Numbered from the stretch's first letter, positions 1-11,414 are shown. The stretch is 64,000 bases of DNA from Rachycentron canadum (GCA_038496675.1 CM076651.1:18001746-18065745); one strand, 5' to 3'. The notes: a model not told the origin generated them from the letters alone. Numbers and translations are program-made.

Positions 1-15
1 CTCCAAAACAACTTT
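1..15 (+). CDS. Possible 3' end of an upstream NLR leucine-rich-repeat exon (partial)
   Basis: The window opens with 15 bases followed by a good donor, gtaagt at 16-21. If this is an exon end, it leaves two bases (tt). These combine with the single leading g of the exon at 1558 to give Leu, so the joint would read L-L-S-W-C-N, the usual start of a fish NLR leucine-rich repeat. The phase match and strong donor are the only support, because too little coding sequence is visible to recognise a repeat. The call would fail if the sequence left of the window is not an LRR exon. Confidence 0.35.
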
Positions 16-1557
16 GTAAGTACTTGTAAATGATGGTTTGTGCTTGTGAATCTGTTATTTTGTGAAAATGAGGATTTATCACAAATCTATTGAGCCCTCT
101 GACAAGTGACGCTTATCTCGTATATCCTAGGGTATATCCTATCCTCTAGCAAATTTTTTTCATTATACAAAAAACGTAACTTGCTGCCCCTTTGGTATCA
201 AAAGTTTCCTATGCATGAATCTTGTTCTTTGACCTATCCACTGACAGCACTGGTGGCATGTCTTAAGTAGACACATACAGTCTCTATTGAAAGGGCTGAG
301 CTGCCATTCCTCTCTGTTGCTCTCCCTCTGTCTTTGTGCACTGTCCTACTTCTCTATTTCATCCTCCTCCTCTTCATCATTATATATTATAATACAATCC
401 CAGCTGTTGAAAGTAGGCTGACAAATGAAATAACAACAGCACTATGCAGCTGGAGTATCATTGCTGTTACTTCCATATATTTCCTCTTCTTTTTCTTGCT
501 ACCCCCTTGTCCACTTCTGCCCTGTTCCTCTGTGTCTAGCAGGTTATGCCACATCTTCCTCAGTGCTTCAACTAACCTTATACATAACAAGGCAAAATAT
601 GTTGAAGCTATTCCACACCTCTGTATTCTTTGCATTGTTTGTCATACGAGGCTTTGTACTGAGAGATGAATGAATCAGAGTTTCAGATGACATTTTGGAT
701 GATGATGTTAGCACGTACAGTGGCTCTCAGAGATCAAACACGAAACTTAACCCTCTAAACACTCTTGAATGCTTTGCTAAAAAGCAAAAGAATTTAACGA
801 CAAATTAATTTTTTGCAGTCAGTGCAAGCAATAAGCTGTATTTATTTTAATGTTGTCAATTTTGGATGAAAAATACAGACTGGGCCTTTCTATGCTCAAC
901 TCTGTCCTTTGAATCAAGAAAACACTGTTCGGCTAACATCAGTCTCCGCCACATTCAACTAGCCAGATATTAAAAGATGTTTGTTTTACACCAATGTTGG
1001 GTACATAGACATGGCAGACTCTTCTTGCCTCCAAAAGAATTTAAGCAATTCAATTGGATTTTATTGTTATATTGCCAAATCAGACACTTTATTGGAAGGT
1101 CAAGAGCTTATAATATTATTGAGTGAAACCCAACAGTTCCCACAATGCAAACACTTGGTGACAGTAAGGAACAGTAACAGGAATAAACTTTCAAGTTCAA
1201 GAATGACTGGGACATAGAGGAAGTCATCCATGTTGGCCCTTTGCTCTTGGCTAAAAGCAGCAACATTAGAAACATCTCCCTGGGAAATCAACTGCCTTTC
1301 ACTAATTGGGCAAACTACAAGTTGGGCCCATGGAAACTTATGAAACAGTATAAATACAGACCTTAGCCAATGTCTAGGGGTCAAATGTGAAACAATACTA
1401 ATACGATCCCTCACTGAATTCCCAATTAGTATTATCCCAAAGCCAAATAATTAAACACAGTCAGCCAGTGCAACACTGACAGGAATGAAGTCATCCCCAA
1501 CAGTCACAATTTAGACTTTTCCACAGCTGATGTTTCTGTACACAATTCTTTTCACAG
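16..1557 (+). other. Intron (or upstream flank) of the NLR gene
   Basis: No conserved coding sequence is visible. The segment starts with a consensus donor and ends with a pyrimidine-containing acceptor (ttttcacag, ending at 1557). It is AT-rich with ordinary complexity. Short open frames at 334-669 and 981-1217 resemble nothing I recognise and have no splice context, so I treat them as chance frames. Confidence 0.5.
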
Positions 1558-1734
1558 GTTAAGTTGGTGCAATCTCTCTGAGGAGTCCTGTAGAGGTCTA
1601 ACATCCTCAATCCTCACATATCCATCTTCTAACCTTACAAATCTGGACCTGGGCCATAATGACCTGATGGATTCAGGTGTGGAGCTGCTTGCTGATGGTC
1701 TAAAGAGTGTACACTGCAAACTGGAGTTTCTGAA
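1558..1734 (+). CDS. NLRC3-like NOD-like receptor, leucine-rich-repeat exon
   Basis: This 177-nt exon sits between an acceptor (ttcacag) and a donor (gtaagt at 1735). It reads from a split first codon as LSWCNLSEESCRGL, then a tail containing LTNLDLGHNDLMDSGVELL. This is the ribonuclease-inhibitor-type LRR of the expanded fish NLR family (FISNA-NACHT-LRR, often with a C-terminal B30.2). LxLxxCxLxxxSC and LxxLDLxxNxLxDSGVxLL are the family signatures. Both boundaries leave two bases before the junction, so the exon is symmetric and can be gained or lost without a frameshift, as is typical of these LRR arrays. Joined to the next exon it gives K-L-P-G-C. In the family, LRRs are ligand-sensing or autoinhibitory modules of cytosolic receptors. 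The NACHT part is not in the window, so the exact paralogue cannot be named. Confidence 0.88.
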
Positions 1735-2147
1735 GTAAGTGTGCATCCCATTTAACAGACAACCCACACAATGTCAGTCACACGGATGGTGTTGTAATGT
1801 TTCATTTAAGTATAATTACTATTAAGTTCAAAAAAGTTCATTGAGCATTGCATTTGGGTGAAGTTAATACATCTTCAGAGAACAGCAAGCAAATTCCAGA
1901 AAAGGACAGTGAGTGCATCTACTGCAATACTTTCATCAACTCTTTCAGTAACTTTTTGTTTTTCCTATTCCTATTTTTTGTCTGGACTGGAACACCAGGG
2001 TCAGATCTCTAATCGTGAATATCTGCTGCTATATATGTCTGACTGACTGAGTGATCATAGTTGTCCATTGTTCAACTAAATGCCATGTGACTGAAAAACA
2101 CTTGAATTTTGGATGTGATAAAGAGGGAGAAAAACTTGAAAAATCTA

Positions 2148-2150
<3 letters not shown>

Positions 2151-2180
<30 letters not shown>
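2151..2180. repeat. (GT)15 microsatellite
   Basis: A perfect GT run in the NLR intron, ending 25 bp before the acceptor of the next LRR exon. It therefore occupies much of the region where the branch point and polypyrimidine tract would normally lie. Confidence 0.97.
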
Positions 2181-2182
<2 letters not shown>

Positions 2183-2205
2183 CTGCATATTTGTGTGGTA
2201 TGTAG

Positions 2206-2382
2206 GCTGCCAGGTTGTCAGGTGACAGAGAAAGGCTGCTTGGCCCTAGCCTCGGCTCTTAATTCCAACAAGGCTTCTCACCTGAAACATCTGGATCTGA
2301 ATTACAATCATCCAGGAGATGATGGAGTGACGATGCTCTCTGCTATAAAGGAAGATCCAAAAATTAAGTTGGAGCACCTGTG
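2206..2382 (+). CDS. NLRC3-like NOD-like receptor, second leucine-rich-repeat exon
   Basis: A second 177-nt, phase-symmetric LRR exon between acceptor tatgtag and donor gtatgt (2383). After the split codon it reads LPGCQVTEKGCLALASAL, then HLKHLDLNYNHPGDDGVTML and a tail ending KLEHLW. LxGCxVTExGCxxLxSAL and LxxLDLxYNHPGDxGVxxL are characteristic of the last LRR of fish NLRC proteins, just before the B30.2 linker. The acceptor tract is weak because a GT microsatellite lies immediately upstream. No stops or frameshifts are present. The end phase matches the following 47-nt exon. Confidence 0.9.
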
Positions 2383-2599
2383 GTATGTTAAGATGTTATG
2401 AAGTATGTTTACATATGTACATCTTAGTAGTGTAGCTGGTTCTCCTAGAACAGATTATACTGAAACTGCATAATAGAAGCAGAAATTAAATACATACTCA
2501 CTGATTACTTAATTATAAGTTAAGTGATTGCATCTCTGTTATTGTATTGGAGTTGAAAATTCCTGTTTGTGACAACATTACCATGTTGATTTTGTACAG

Positions 2600-2646
2600 T
2601 TTGGACCATACTGGAGTGCATCGCTTAAAGCCTGGACTGAGGAAAT
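2600..2646 (+). CDS. NLRC3-like receptor, short linker exon before B30.2
   Basis: This 47-nt exon lies between acceptor tgtacag and donor gtaagc (2647). After one base that completes the previous codon it reads LDHTGVHRLKPGLRK and leaves a single t. It matches the conserved VDHGGxxRxKPGLRKY linker that joins the LRR array to the PRY/SPRY domain in fish NLRC proteins. The leftover t should join to 'at' to make the conserved Tyr of KY. This sets a clear expectation for where the next exon should begin (2970). Confidence 0.85.
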
Positions 2647-2969
2647 GTAAGCCTTTTTCTGAAATTTATTTAAAGTATTTTATTACTTTACTATAGTATG
2701 AACTAAGAGTCAGATAACTGGTAGTGCAGGCTATAATAATGTATACTTTTTACCATGAAACACCTGAGACATCTCCTAGTTTTTTCAATCAATAGACTCA
2801 ATTTTTAATCAAATTTAAATTAACAAATAAAATTCTACTCTTCTTTAGATGTCATCTTGATTTTTGTTATTTGGCATTTTTAAGTAGTATTTGAGGTTCT
2901 TTAGTCTTTTTTTAACTATGCAAAATCCACTCAACACACTGAACTGTGTTATTTGTCTCCGTCTGTCAT

Positions 2970-3514
2970 ATGGTGCACATCTGGAGTTTGATGAAGACAC
3001 GGCAAGCAAGAGACTTGTTTTCTGTGAAGGAAACAGAAAAGTCAAAACTGTAGTCAAGGTGGAGGAGAAGGTTGCGCGACCTGACAACGAGCACAGGTTT
3101 AAGAGGACTCAGGTGTTTTGTAAGGACGATCTGAAAGGCCTCTGCTACTGGGGGGTGGAGTGGAAAGGGGCCATTGGTATTGCAGTATCATATAGAGATG
3201 TGGGTAGAAAATGGAACAGCAGTGGTGGCCTGGGATGCAACAACATGTCCTGGAGTCTGCTCTGCTCAGACACTGGATACACTGCCATCCATGGAAAAAC
3301 ATCCAGAAATATTAAGATGTCTCCTTGTCATAAAATAGCAGTGTTTCTGGATTGGGATGTTGGTTCTCTGAGTTATTACAGTGTCACGTCAGAAAAGCTG
3401 AGCCTCATACACACCTTCAGCGCTAACTTCACCAAACCACTCGTCCCTGGCTTCTGGTTTAAAAGGGGCTCAGTGACTTTGTGTGAGATAGATTCAATGC
3501 CTTTGATGTGGTAA
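2970..3514 (+). CDS. NLRC3-like receptor, C-terminal PRY/SPRY (B30.2) exon, non-canonical acceptor
   Basis: This is the terminal exon, about 181 codons, intact to a TAA at 3512-3514. Residue numbers count from the split Tyr. The PRY part (1-45) holds HLEFDEDTASKRLVF and EGNRKV. The SPRY part holds CYWGVEW (59-65), the WSLLCSDTGY block (95-104), an FLDWDVGSLSYYSV strand (126-139) and PLVPGFWFKRGSVTLCEI near the end. All are standard B30.2 landmarks, and the length is normal. In these receptors B30.2 is thought to be the recognition or interaction domain. Oddity: the phase and the KY motif place the splice junction after 2969, but the two bases there (2968-2969) are AT, not AG. The AG sites at 2847-2848 and 2903-2904 both run into early stops in the required phase. 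The gene is therefore either spliced in a non-canonical way, or decayed, or carries a base error. Confidence 0.85.
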
Positions 3515-4240
3515 AAACTGATGACTTGATGTTCTTACTTTTTTTTGATTATCAAAAGCCTAACGACATAATTTCAATTTCACCATGATTTGAAACATTT
3601 CCATGTCGTGCTGTTTTTTTTACATGTTCATATTGGAAGTCATTAGCATTTCAAGTGTGTAAAAAAAAATGTAAAAGTGTCTTTTTGTGAAAATATTTGC
3701 ATCATTGTTAATATTTTGTTTTCGAAAATGTATATTATGTTCACAATATTAATTATTCTGAAGTTTTTAATTGCACTTGATGTTTATTTTTTTATTTTTT
3801 TGCCTAAATTGATGAAAATTGATGAAACTTCCTTAAACAAGTCAGAGGAGAAGTTTCAGAGTTTTTTTTGACTGCATTTTCTAACTTTAAGTTTTATTTA
3901 CATTTCAGTGTATATCATGTTTGAATGTTGAATGAGTGTATATTATAATGCCAATGTGGGTTTGACTGTAATAAAAATAGGAACTATACCAACCCACAGT
4001 CTGCTAGTAGAGGACTTTTGTACTACAGAAATAATATGTTGTCACAATTTTATTTTTTTTTAAATGCTCTAGGACATGGCTGCCAGGAGGATTTAATCTT
4101 GGAATATTTATGTGCACTCACTTATTATTATATTTAGGTATATGTAAAATATAATAAGGGTTGAAATATGCAGACTAATGAGATTCTGCTTCATTCAGAA
4201 AAAAAAAGTTTTGTTGCTATGGCTGTAAAATAAACTGACT
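3515..4240 (+). other. NLR gene 3' UTR and flank
   Basis: AT-rich, T-run-rich sequence follows the stop codon with no further coding signal. Candidate polyadenylation signals AATAAA lie at 3970-3975 and 4229-4234. The first, about 460 bp after the stop, is the likelier end of the transcript. Confidence 0.55.
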
Positions 4241-5344
4241 AAACAATACTTCTTCTATTGAACTGATCTGTGTGTGTGTGTGTATATGCTGATGCATTCA
4301 CATGTTTTTCTTTGCAAATAATTAGTTGTTTGTTCACATCTGTTAATGGAGATTCCTTCTTTTTAATTCTGCTTTGTTCTATTAGGAGAGACAGTATAAC
4401 AACAATGTGCTGTGATGGGTCACATGACCACATTGGAAAGTAAAATTGTGTTAAGAAAGGTCACACACAAAAGGAGTAAGAAAGCCTGCCAAAAGATGAG
4501 ATATTGTTTAAATATGTGTTTGAACATGGAACATGGAAATATAATAAAAGATTAAAAAAGATGTCAATTAATTAACAATTAATTGTTCCAGATGCTGTTT
4601 GTCCACCCAACAAGCTATTTCATACTGATGCCTTTAGTCCTTACTACTTTCTTCTCTGCCTCCTTCCTGTTGTCTCTCCTTATATCAGTATGTCTTTAAC
4701 CCCATTTATTCATCCCATAACTCGTACAGTTTGCCTGTTATTTAATATCAAGATACTCTCAGAACATAGACAACAAGCTGTCAGACACGATTTATTTACC
4801 TTTCCGTTCATATGGGGGGAAAAATGTGCAAAATACTTAAACGAAACACTTAAACTTTTTACATTCTCAAGTTGATATTGTCTAGGGTTCTTTATAAGTT
4901 TTTTTTTTTTATTTATAGGGTTCTTTGAAACTATTTATTCTGTAGGTTTACTGGTGTTTTCCAAGGGTTCCCAAGTTTTCCAATCGGCAACTATTCCAGT
5001 TACACAATTCAACCAATGACAGTGGTTAGAGTAATTTGAGGACCAATTTTACCCTTCTCACAGCTAACTGTTGAGTCTCCAAGACAAACACTGAGAGACA
5101 AAAAGGCAAATATACTCAACACTGTTGAATAATTTAAACAAACTCTTGTTCTTGCCCTGGGGCCAAGTCGCTATTCCACTATTCTGTGGTGGTGTACTTA
5201 AAAAAGGGACAGTAACATTAAATCACTAATTAAAAAAGCTGAGCTAATGCTATGTGATTTCAATTCATATTGCTGCTAACAAATACATAAAACACACAAA
5301 CTCATGCACACACAGACTTTTCTTATAACCAGTCTGTGGCCAGT

Positions 5345-5552
5345 CAGTGTCCTGTTTAAAGCTGCAGTCTGCTGGGGAGGCAATGTGAAATACAACAATG
5401 CAAGGCGGCTTGACAGACTGGTGGAGAGGGTTGGCTCTGTCATTGGAGTGGAGGTCCAAGGTGGAAGCCATACTACACTACGTGGAACATCCTCTTCATT
5501 CATTCATCTCCTCTGGAGGAGCAGAGGAGAGGCTGTAGTCAATCATTTTTAA
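5345..5552 (+). mobile_element. Non-LTR retrotransposon (LINE) ORF2 3' fragment
   Basis: The + frame from 5349 reads VLFKAAVCWGGNVK, then RRLDRLVERVGSVIGVEV. This matches the block just after the reverse transcriptase domain in teleost LINEs (pattern AVVCWGxxxxxxxxxRLxKLIRKAGxVVGxxL). Downstream the frame continues weakly to a stop at 5550-5552. A (TCTA)n array begins 34 bp later, the sort of simple-repeat tail seen at some LINE 3' ends. It is a 5'-truncated, decayed copy with no complete domain. Confidence 0.6.
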
Positions 5553-5584
5553 TTTACTTTTATTAATTCATTCTTTTATTTTTT

Positions 5585-5585
<1 letters not shown>

Positions 5586-5646
<61 letters not shown>

Positions 5647-5655
5647 CATCCATCC
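5586..5655. repeat. (CTAT)n tetranucleotide microsatellite
   Basis: About 15 CTAT units turn into (CATC)n at the right end. The array lies just downstream of the LINE fragment and may have grown from its 3' tail. Confidence 0.95.
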
Positions 5656-8605
5656 AATTTAATATGAATGCCCCATTTCATCTATTCATGTCTGGTAATG
5701 GTGGTAATGAATTACACCCATTAAGGATAGGCCTGAATGAAACCTGGGGCGATAGAATGAGCAAGGGGAGGCGAAAACTGAGACCTTAAAAGAACCGTCC
5801 GGGACAATGTGGAAACCAGCGCACTGAAGGCCTCTTTGCACAAGTTGCCTCTGTGTTTCTAAAAACCTAATTCTTGACCAAATCTTTGAAGTGGCTGAAA
5901 AACTCTCAATTAAACATTTAGTTCTGGGGCCACATCACAGACCTCATTACAACAACAGACCTGTTTGATTCATTCAGGACCCTTCCTGCTTCTGTTTCTT
6001 TCACTTCGTACCATTGATCAGCTGCTGCTAATTGACAACACTTTGGGAGCGCCTCACGCTCTTTCTGCCTCGCGCTGCCTCTGTCTCTGTAGATTTGTTT
6101 TGATTATAGAGCTACCCATGCAAGCGTTGAGCTGAATGAATGAGTGTTTGTGTGGGCTTGATGAATGGAGACAAGGGACTTTGTGTGCCTGTGTGACTGT
6201 CACTGCTTCTGGACTGAAAAACTGATGCATTCCTTCTGCACTGATCAAAAATGTCTTTAAATCCTACTACTAATGCTTTATTAAATAGTTCTGCTGGGGT
6301 TATTTTAGTGATTTCAGCTAATGGAGATGATTAATCGTGTTTGTTGGGCAGATTTAACAGACCGTGCTGAGGATGTCTATGGGTTCTCACATTTTTCTTG
6401 CAATAAGGCATTTAGATTAGAGATAATTGTGGGTATGCATTCCTTATCCATTCTCATATTAGAATCACTTTGGCCCTCAATTAGTACTTTTATGACTTTG
6501 CTGGTTTATAAGAGTAGCATTTTTTTCTTATTTGCATGAAAAATAAAGCTCTCTGTTAATTCGACCATTTCATTTTTGTGGTTTATAATTAATCATGGCA
6601 CAGTGCAAAATCCACTGAACCTGGATAAATGCATTATTAGCAGGTTTTAGAGAGCAGTGGCTTCAATGATGAGAGGTGTATGAGCCAGGGGTACCATCCA
6701 CACTGACCTCTGAAATTACTTCTTTGGAAGTCAGCGGGCACAAATATGCCTCACGAAACATACAGCTGATGTATTGTAACAATGGGTATTTCATTTGTAG
6801 AAGGCATGAAAATGTATACATCCTAAAGGCAACTGTGGATGAACTCTCCAATAATCTAACCAAGAATTGATCCCACTTTAAATGACATTTTGGACAAATG
6901 CAATATATGTTGTATTAAATGTGAAAAAAGCAAAAGCCAAAACAAAGATATCCAGTTTATTTTTTAAACAGATCTGTGTTTGCATGGCTGGCAATTTAAA
7001 GCCCTTTGTGCTTGTGGTGAGGCATGGTCTGAGTAGGTGGGAATAAAAACTGAATTTCATGCCAAAACAAGTGACAACATTACGCTCATGATGCAATCAC
7101 ATTTGTTTTGAGCCACAAGACTACCATGAAAAAAAAAAGAAAAAAAAGAAAAGTGGACTGCGGTTTAAAGACGTCAAAAACAACTCAATCCTATTTCTAC
7201 AGATACTGTGACCAGACTGACTAAAGCTTCAGATTCTGTCCCGTGGTTCAGTCCGGTTGGGTGGAAATTAGCAAGACTGCAATGTAAGAGTACTCCATAG
7301 CAAGTAAAAGGGCTCACATGTCACTTAAGAAAAAGTAGATAGTAAAATGATGAAAGTGATTTACTGTGCACCACAGCTGATTTCAGTCAATCTTTTTCAG
7401 TCAAAGCCAAATATTTAAACTGCCTCTCCCTCTTAATGTTCATTCAGAACAGTTATTTGTGACTCTACTGTCTACCCTTGTCCTTTTTCCGTAAACCCGA
7501 TTCATCGCCAGGGTCAACAATGTGGAGTGCACATCAGAACTGGTTTAACAGCTCAATAGGAAGCTGTAATGGCCCTATGATTTAGTAAGCTGCAGTGAAG
7601 CGAGTGCAACTCAAGTATTTCAAATATTTCAACCTTGACATTGTGTGAATGAATGAAAATAAGGGCTTTCAGCACCTTCTGCTTCAACCACTTTATACCT
7701 CTGCCCTGCAGCCTGGAAAGACAAAGTGAATTAGGCTCTGATAGCTGCGGCTTTGCTGATATCATGTTTGTGTATTAATGTATGCATATGAGTGTGTGCG
7801 TACCTCTGGGGTCCAAAGTGTTATGTCATCCAATACTTTGAATAACAGAAGTAACATACAGTGTGCTTCCCTGTGTGTCTGCGTGAATTGCGTTAGCAGT
7901 GTTTGTACATGTGAGTTGTGTGTGCGTTTGTTCGTATTTGTGTGTGCGGGTGTCTGTAATCCAGCTGTCATTTAATCCATCCATCCTCAGGTTGCTCTGC
8001 TCCCACCCTGTGCGTGCACTCTGCCTCTCACGGACCAATCGCAGCCCACATTCCTCCACCTTCCCAGGATCCTGGGGACCCAGGGTGCACGGCTGCAGGG
8101 CGTTACCATGGCACTGGGGTGATGAGGTCACCCCCCTTTGGTACTTCAGTGATTAGATGAGACCTGATGAGGTAAAATGGGAAGAAAAAAAGAGAGAGCG
8201 GGCAAAATTGAGAAGGAGGAAGAGCATTAAAACACTTACAGCTGAAATGTTTCGTTTCTTTGTGAAATATAAAATATAAGAATCACCATTGACACAATAC
8301 ATGTTTTAACATAATGTTTGTGTTTGGGTTACTGAGGGTTATTTAAACACACCGAGGGTCTCAGGGTAGAAGGTGTTGTTGTCCTGTGAGTGCAGTTCTG
8401 TGATTTTTAAAAAGCAATAAATCCACTACCACCATATTTTCAATTTCCTGTTGATCTGTAGTAGAACATAAACTGGAGTTAGACCTTAATTACGTTTAAT
8501 TGCTCAAAGCAATTACATTCTGCATCCTTACATAAGATGGAGTTAACGTACAGGTGCCCTATTTGTATTTTAACATTTTTAATTTGAAATTTTCCTCCTT
8601 TTCAC

Positions 8606-8850
8606 CAATTTAAAGATCCATCCTTCCATCCATCCATCTGGTCTGGTTGGCAGCCTTCTCCTTTCACTCCAGCCCCCCAGGATCCTTCAGATGCAGCCCT
8701 ATCTGAAGGACCCTGAGAGGCTCCCAGGCTTCAAGTGTCTTCTTAGTTTGCCCCAGGGCCTCCTTTTTACCGCCACAAGAAAGCCATCCATGGGTCGTCC
8801 TGATCAGATGCTGAACCATCTCAACTGGCTGTTTTATAGGTTTAAGGCCC
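8606..8850 (-). mobile_element. Non-LTR retrotransposon 3'-end relic
   Basis: Read on the minus strand, the segment holds QLRWF, then an interrupted stretch corresponding to the GHLIRMPPGR region, then glycine/proline/glutamine-rich text, and ends in a GATGGATGGATG-type simple repeat near 8620-8640. This order (RWFGH block, basic linker, GGATGG tail) is the 3' end of a LINE very common in teleosts. In-frame stops and gaps show it is dead. I cannot assign the exact clade from the fragment. Confidence 0.55.
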
Positions 8851-9110
8851 AAAAGAACAAATGCCAAGAACCAAACACTGACAGGCTACGTAAATCTTTT
8901 CTGCCCCTTCTCTCCTTGTTGTATCCAATTCTGTTCAGCTTTGAGTCTTCGATGTCTCTATTTCCTTATTTATCTCCTGTCAGATTCCTGGGTGGTGAAG
9001 CCTGTCTGTGTCATATGACCAGTTTGATTTCTTGCACTGATGGGTTTGTAGGCTCATCACACATATTTAATGTCTGGAAAGATAAATTGCGACGGATTCA
9101 CAGTCGCTGC

Positions 9111-9208
9111 CTCTTCATCTCTCGTCTCTCTCACTGTCTCTCTTCATCTCTCGTCTCTCTCACTGTCTCTCTTCATCTCTCGTCTCTATCACTGTCTCTC
9201 TTCATCTC
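9111..9208. repeat. 29-bp minisatellite, three units plus a partial
   Basis: The unit starting CTCTTCATCTCTCGTCTCTC recurs exactly 29 bp apart at 9111, 9140, 9169 and 9198 (last unit partial). The third unit carries a C-to-A change. Nearly pure pyrimidine on this strand. Confidence 0.92.
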
Positions 9209-11234
9209 ATTTGTAATTTTTTCTTCTCTGTTGATTTATAACTGAGGTTATCACAGAGCCAACATGTGTTTCCATGTATCGACTCCCCCTTTCATGTAAA
9301 GCACGTGCTGAGAACATACAGCAGTGACCTTTTATTTATGATGCACTATTGGCCCGTCTTCTTTCCCTCTTCCTGCACATACACATGCACACAAACATGA
9401 TGAAAAACAGAGTGCACACAATCAAGATGGAGATGAGTGTTGCAGGATATATGACCAGGTCCTTCACACCAAACACACACTCATGTACAGACTGTTGTGT
9501 ATATATAAGAATACTGAATATTAATAAACATTTCAGCACTAAGGTTTATAAAAATAGAATACTTGATGTAGATTGATGTTGACATTTTGCAAAACTCAAA
9601 ATCTTTTTTTTTTAATTTTAGCCTTTTAGCTAATCAAAGAAATAAAAGAAACAACAGTAAAAATAATTGTATATTTAAAGTCATATACATACAGGGATAG
9701 AAGAGTAGGTAAATAAGTGAGAGTTTATGAAAGTGATATTGCAAATTAGATTTAGGCAGAACAAGAACAAGGGGAAAAAAGAAAATGTATTCTAAGACTT
9801 TAGGTTGATCTTTTTGGTCAAGGAGCCCACAGTCCATGCATAAACCAAATGTGCCTTAATGAGATCCTATGCACACATGAAGAAAACAGATACAATGAGT
9901 CTTGACATTTATGCAGCAGCATCAAAATATCATATTTACGTATATGTTTGATTCCCTTTGTTGTGGCTGGCTTCAATTAATCACATATCTCAAACCAGTC
10001 TTACCACTGACAAACTTGTTTCGTGGTTATGTCTCTGTCCCTGATGGGAAAAATGGTGAAGGAAGACACATGTTGCACAAAACAAGACTCTAACCAGCTT
10101 GTGCAGTCAAGAGCTTTTTTGCAGTGATATTTTGCTCTCAAGTCAATTTGATACCACAACAACAACAACAAACAACTTTTGGCTTTTTACATCACAAACA
10201 TTATATTTGACTCGATACAGAGAAACCCAGCGCTCCTATCCAGAAGGCCAGTAGGGTTTGCCAAAAGAATAAGAATATGTTCATTTCAGAGTTGTCATAA
10301 TTACTTATGTATCTTCTAAACTGGTATCACTTGTACATCACTGGGGTTTTGTCAGGCTGGGACTTGGCTGGCAGCTTCACTGTGAGGAACTGCTGGAGTG
10401 CTGCATACACTCATTGGGGTAAGGTAAGAGTTAATTGTCAATATCTCTATTTGTCTTAGTCCCTATTTCTACATGCGTTAAATTAAAAAAAAAAAAAAAT
10501 GTGGCGACACTTTGACAAAACTGGGCCGAGTAAAGGAAAGTAGAAGCTATAACTAATTAATCAACTGCTGTGTAGTTCATAACGTGATCATCTCAAAAGG
10601 TAGTAGTGTGTCATTGCGTGACACAGCCGGTCACATGAAGACTTGTATCTAAGCTCAAGCTTTACTAGCCTCCCTGCGCAAGTCAAACATGATGTGCCTG
10701 ATCTTGAACTGTAACCCCCTGTCATTGATTTCAAAATGAACTCCTGCCATTTGGCCTCAATGGGCAAAAACAGACACTGGGAAAACTTAGATCTCTCTCA
10801 ATAACAAAACAAAACTAGCAGCCCAACAGTTACAAAGTGACTGAGCATGTTGTGATTCTGATGCAATTTTTGAGCATATTTGTTTTTGGTCCGAAGTGCA
10901 AGTCAGAAACAGAAAATATCAGGGACCAGAATGAAATGGGGAAAAAGGGAAAAATCCACAAAATAAATGTTGGGCTGTTGTCAGACTCATAGCGTGCAGT
11001 AATTGCAGTAATCTTCACTCATATGAGTTTATTTACAAGACCATATGTTGCAAAGTCAGAGTCAGGACATGTGTGTGATGTGGGCAATAAACAAAATGCA
11101 CTTTGTGTTTCCTGCAGGTCATTTAATCAGACTTAACAGAGTCTTTCCTTTGCCATTGCTCTGGAGATCATGGAGACTCTTTCCTTCTTTTTTTCTCTCA
11201 CTGTGCCTTTCTCTCTCTCTCTCTTTCTCTCTCT

Positions 11235-11237
<3 letters not shown>

Positions 11238-11322
<85 letters not shown>
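11238..11322. repeat. (CA)42 microsatellite with flanking CT tract
   Basis: A long perfect CA array preceded by a CT-rich tract (11209-11235). It creates long Thr-His and Val-Cys frames that are not genes. Confidence 0.98.
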
Positions 11323-11324
<2 letters not shown>

Positions 11325-11414
11325 GTAGTGTTGATTACCCATGTCCAAACACAGTGTGTGCGATATGGGTTGCCTGCAGCCTGCAGGTAAAGAGTAATTG
11401 TTTCCAGATTTTAT

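Noticed and set aside
2051..2401. 116-codon frame read as an independent gene
   Set aside because: Only 2206-2382 is coding (the LRR exon). The N-terminal part reads through intron and a GT microsatellite.
8691..9245. 184-codon open frame
   Set aside because: Its first part is antisense to a LINE relic and its end is a pyrimidine minisatellite (Ser/Leu-rich). Not a gene.
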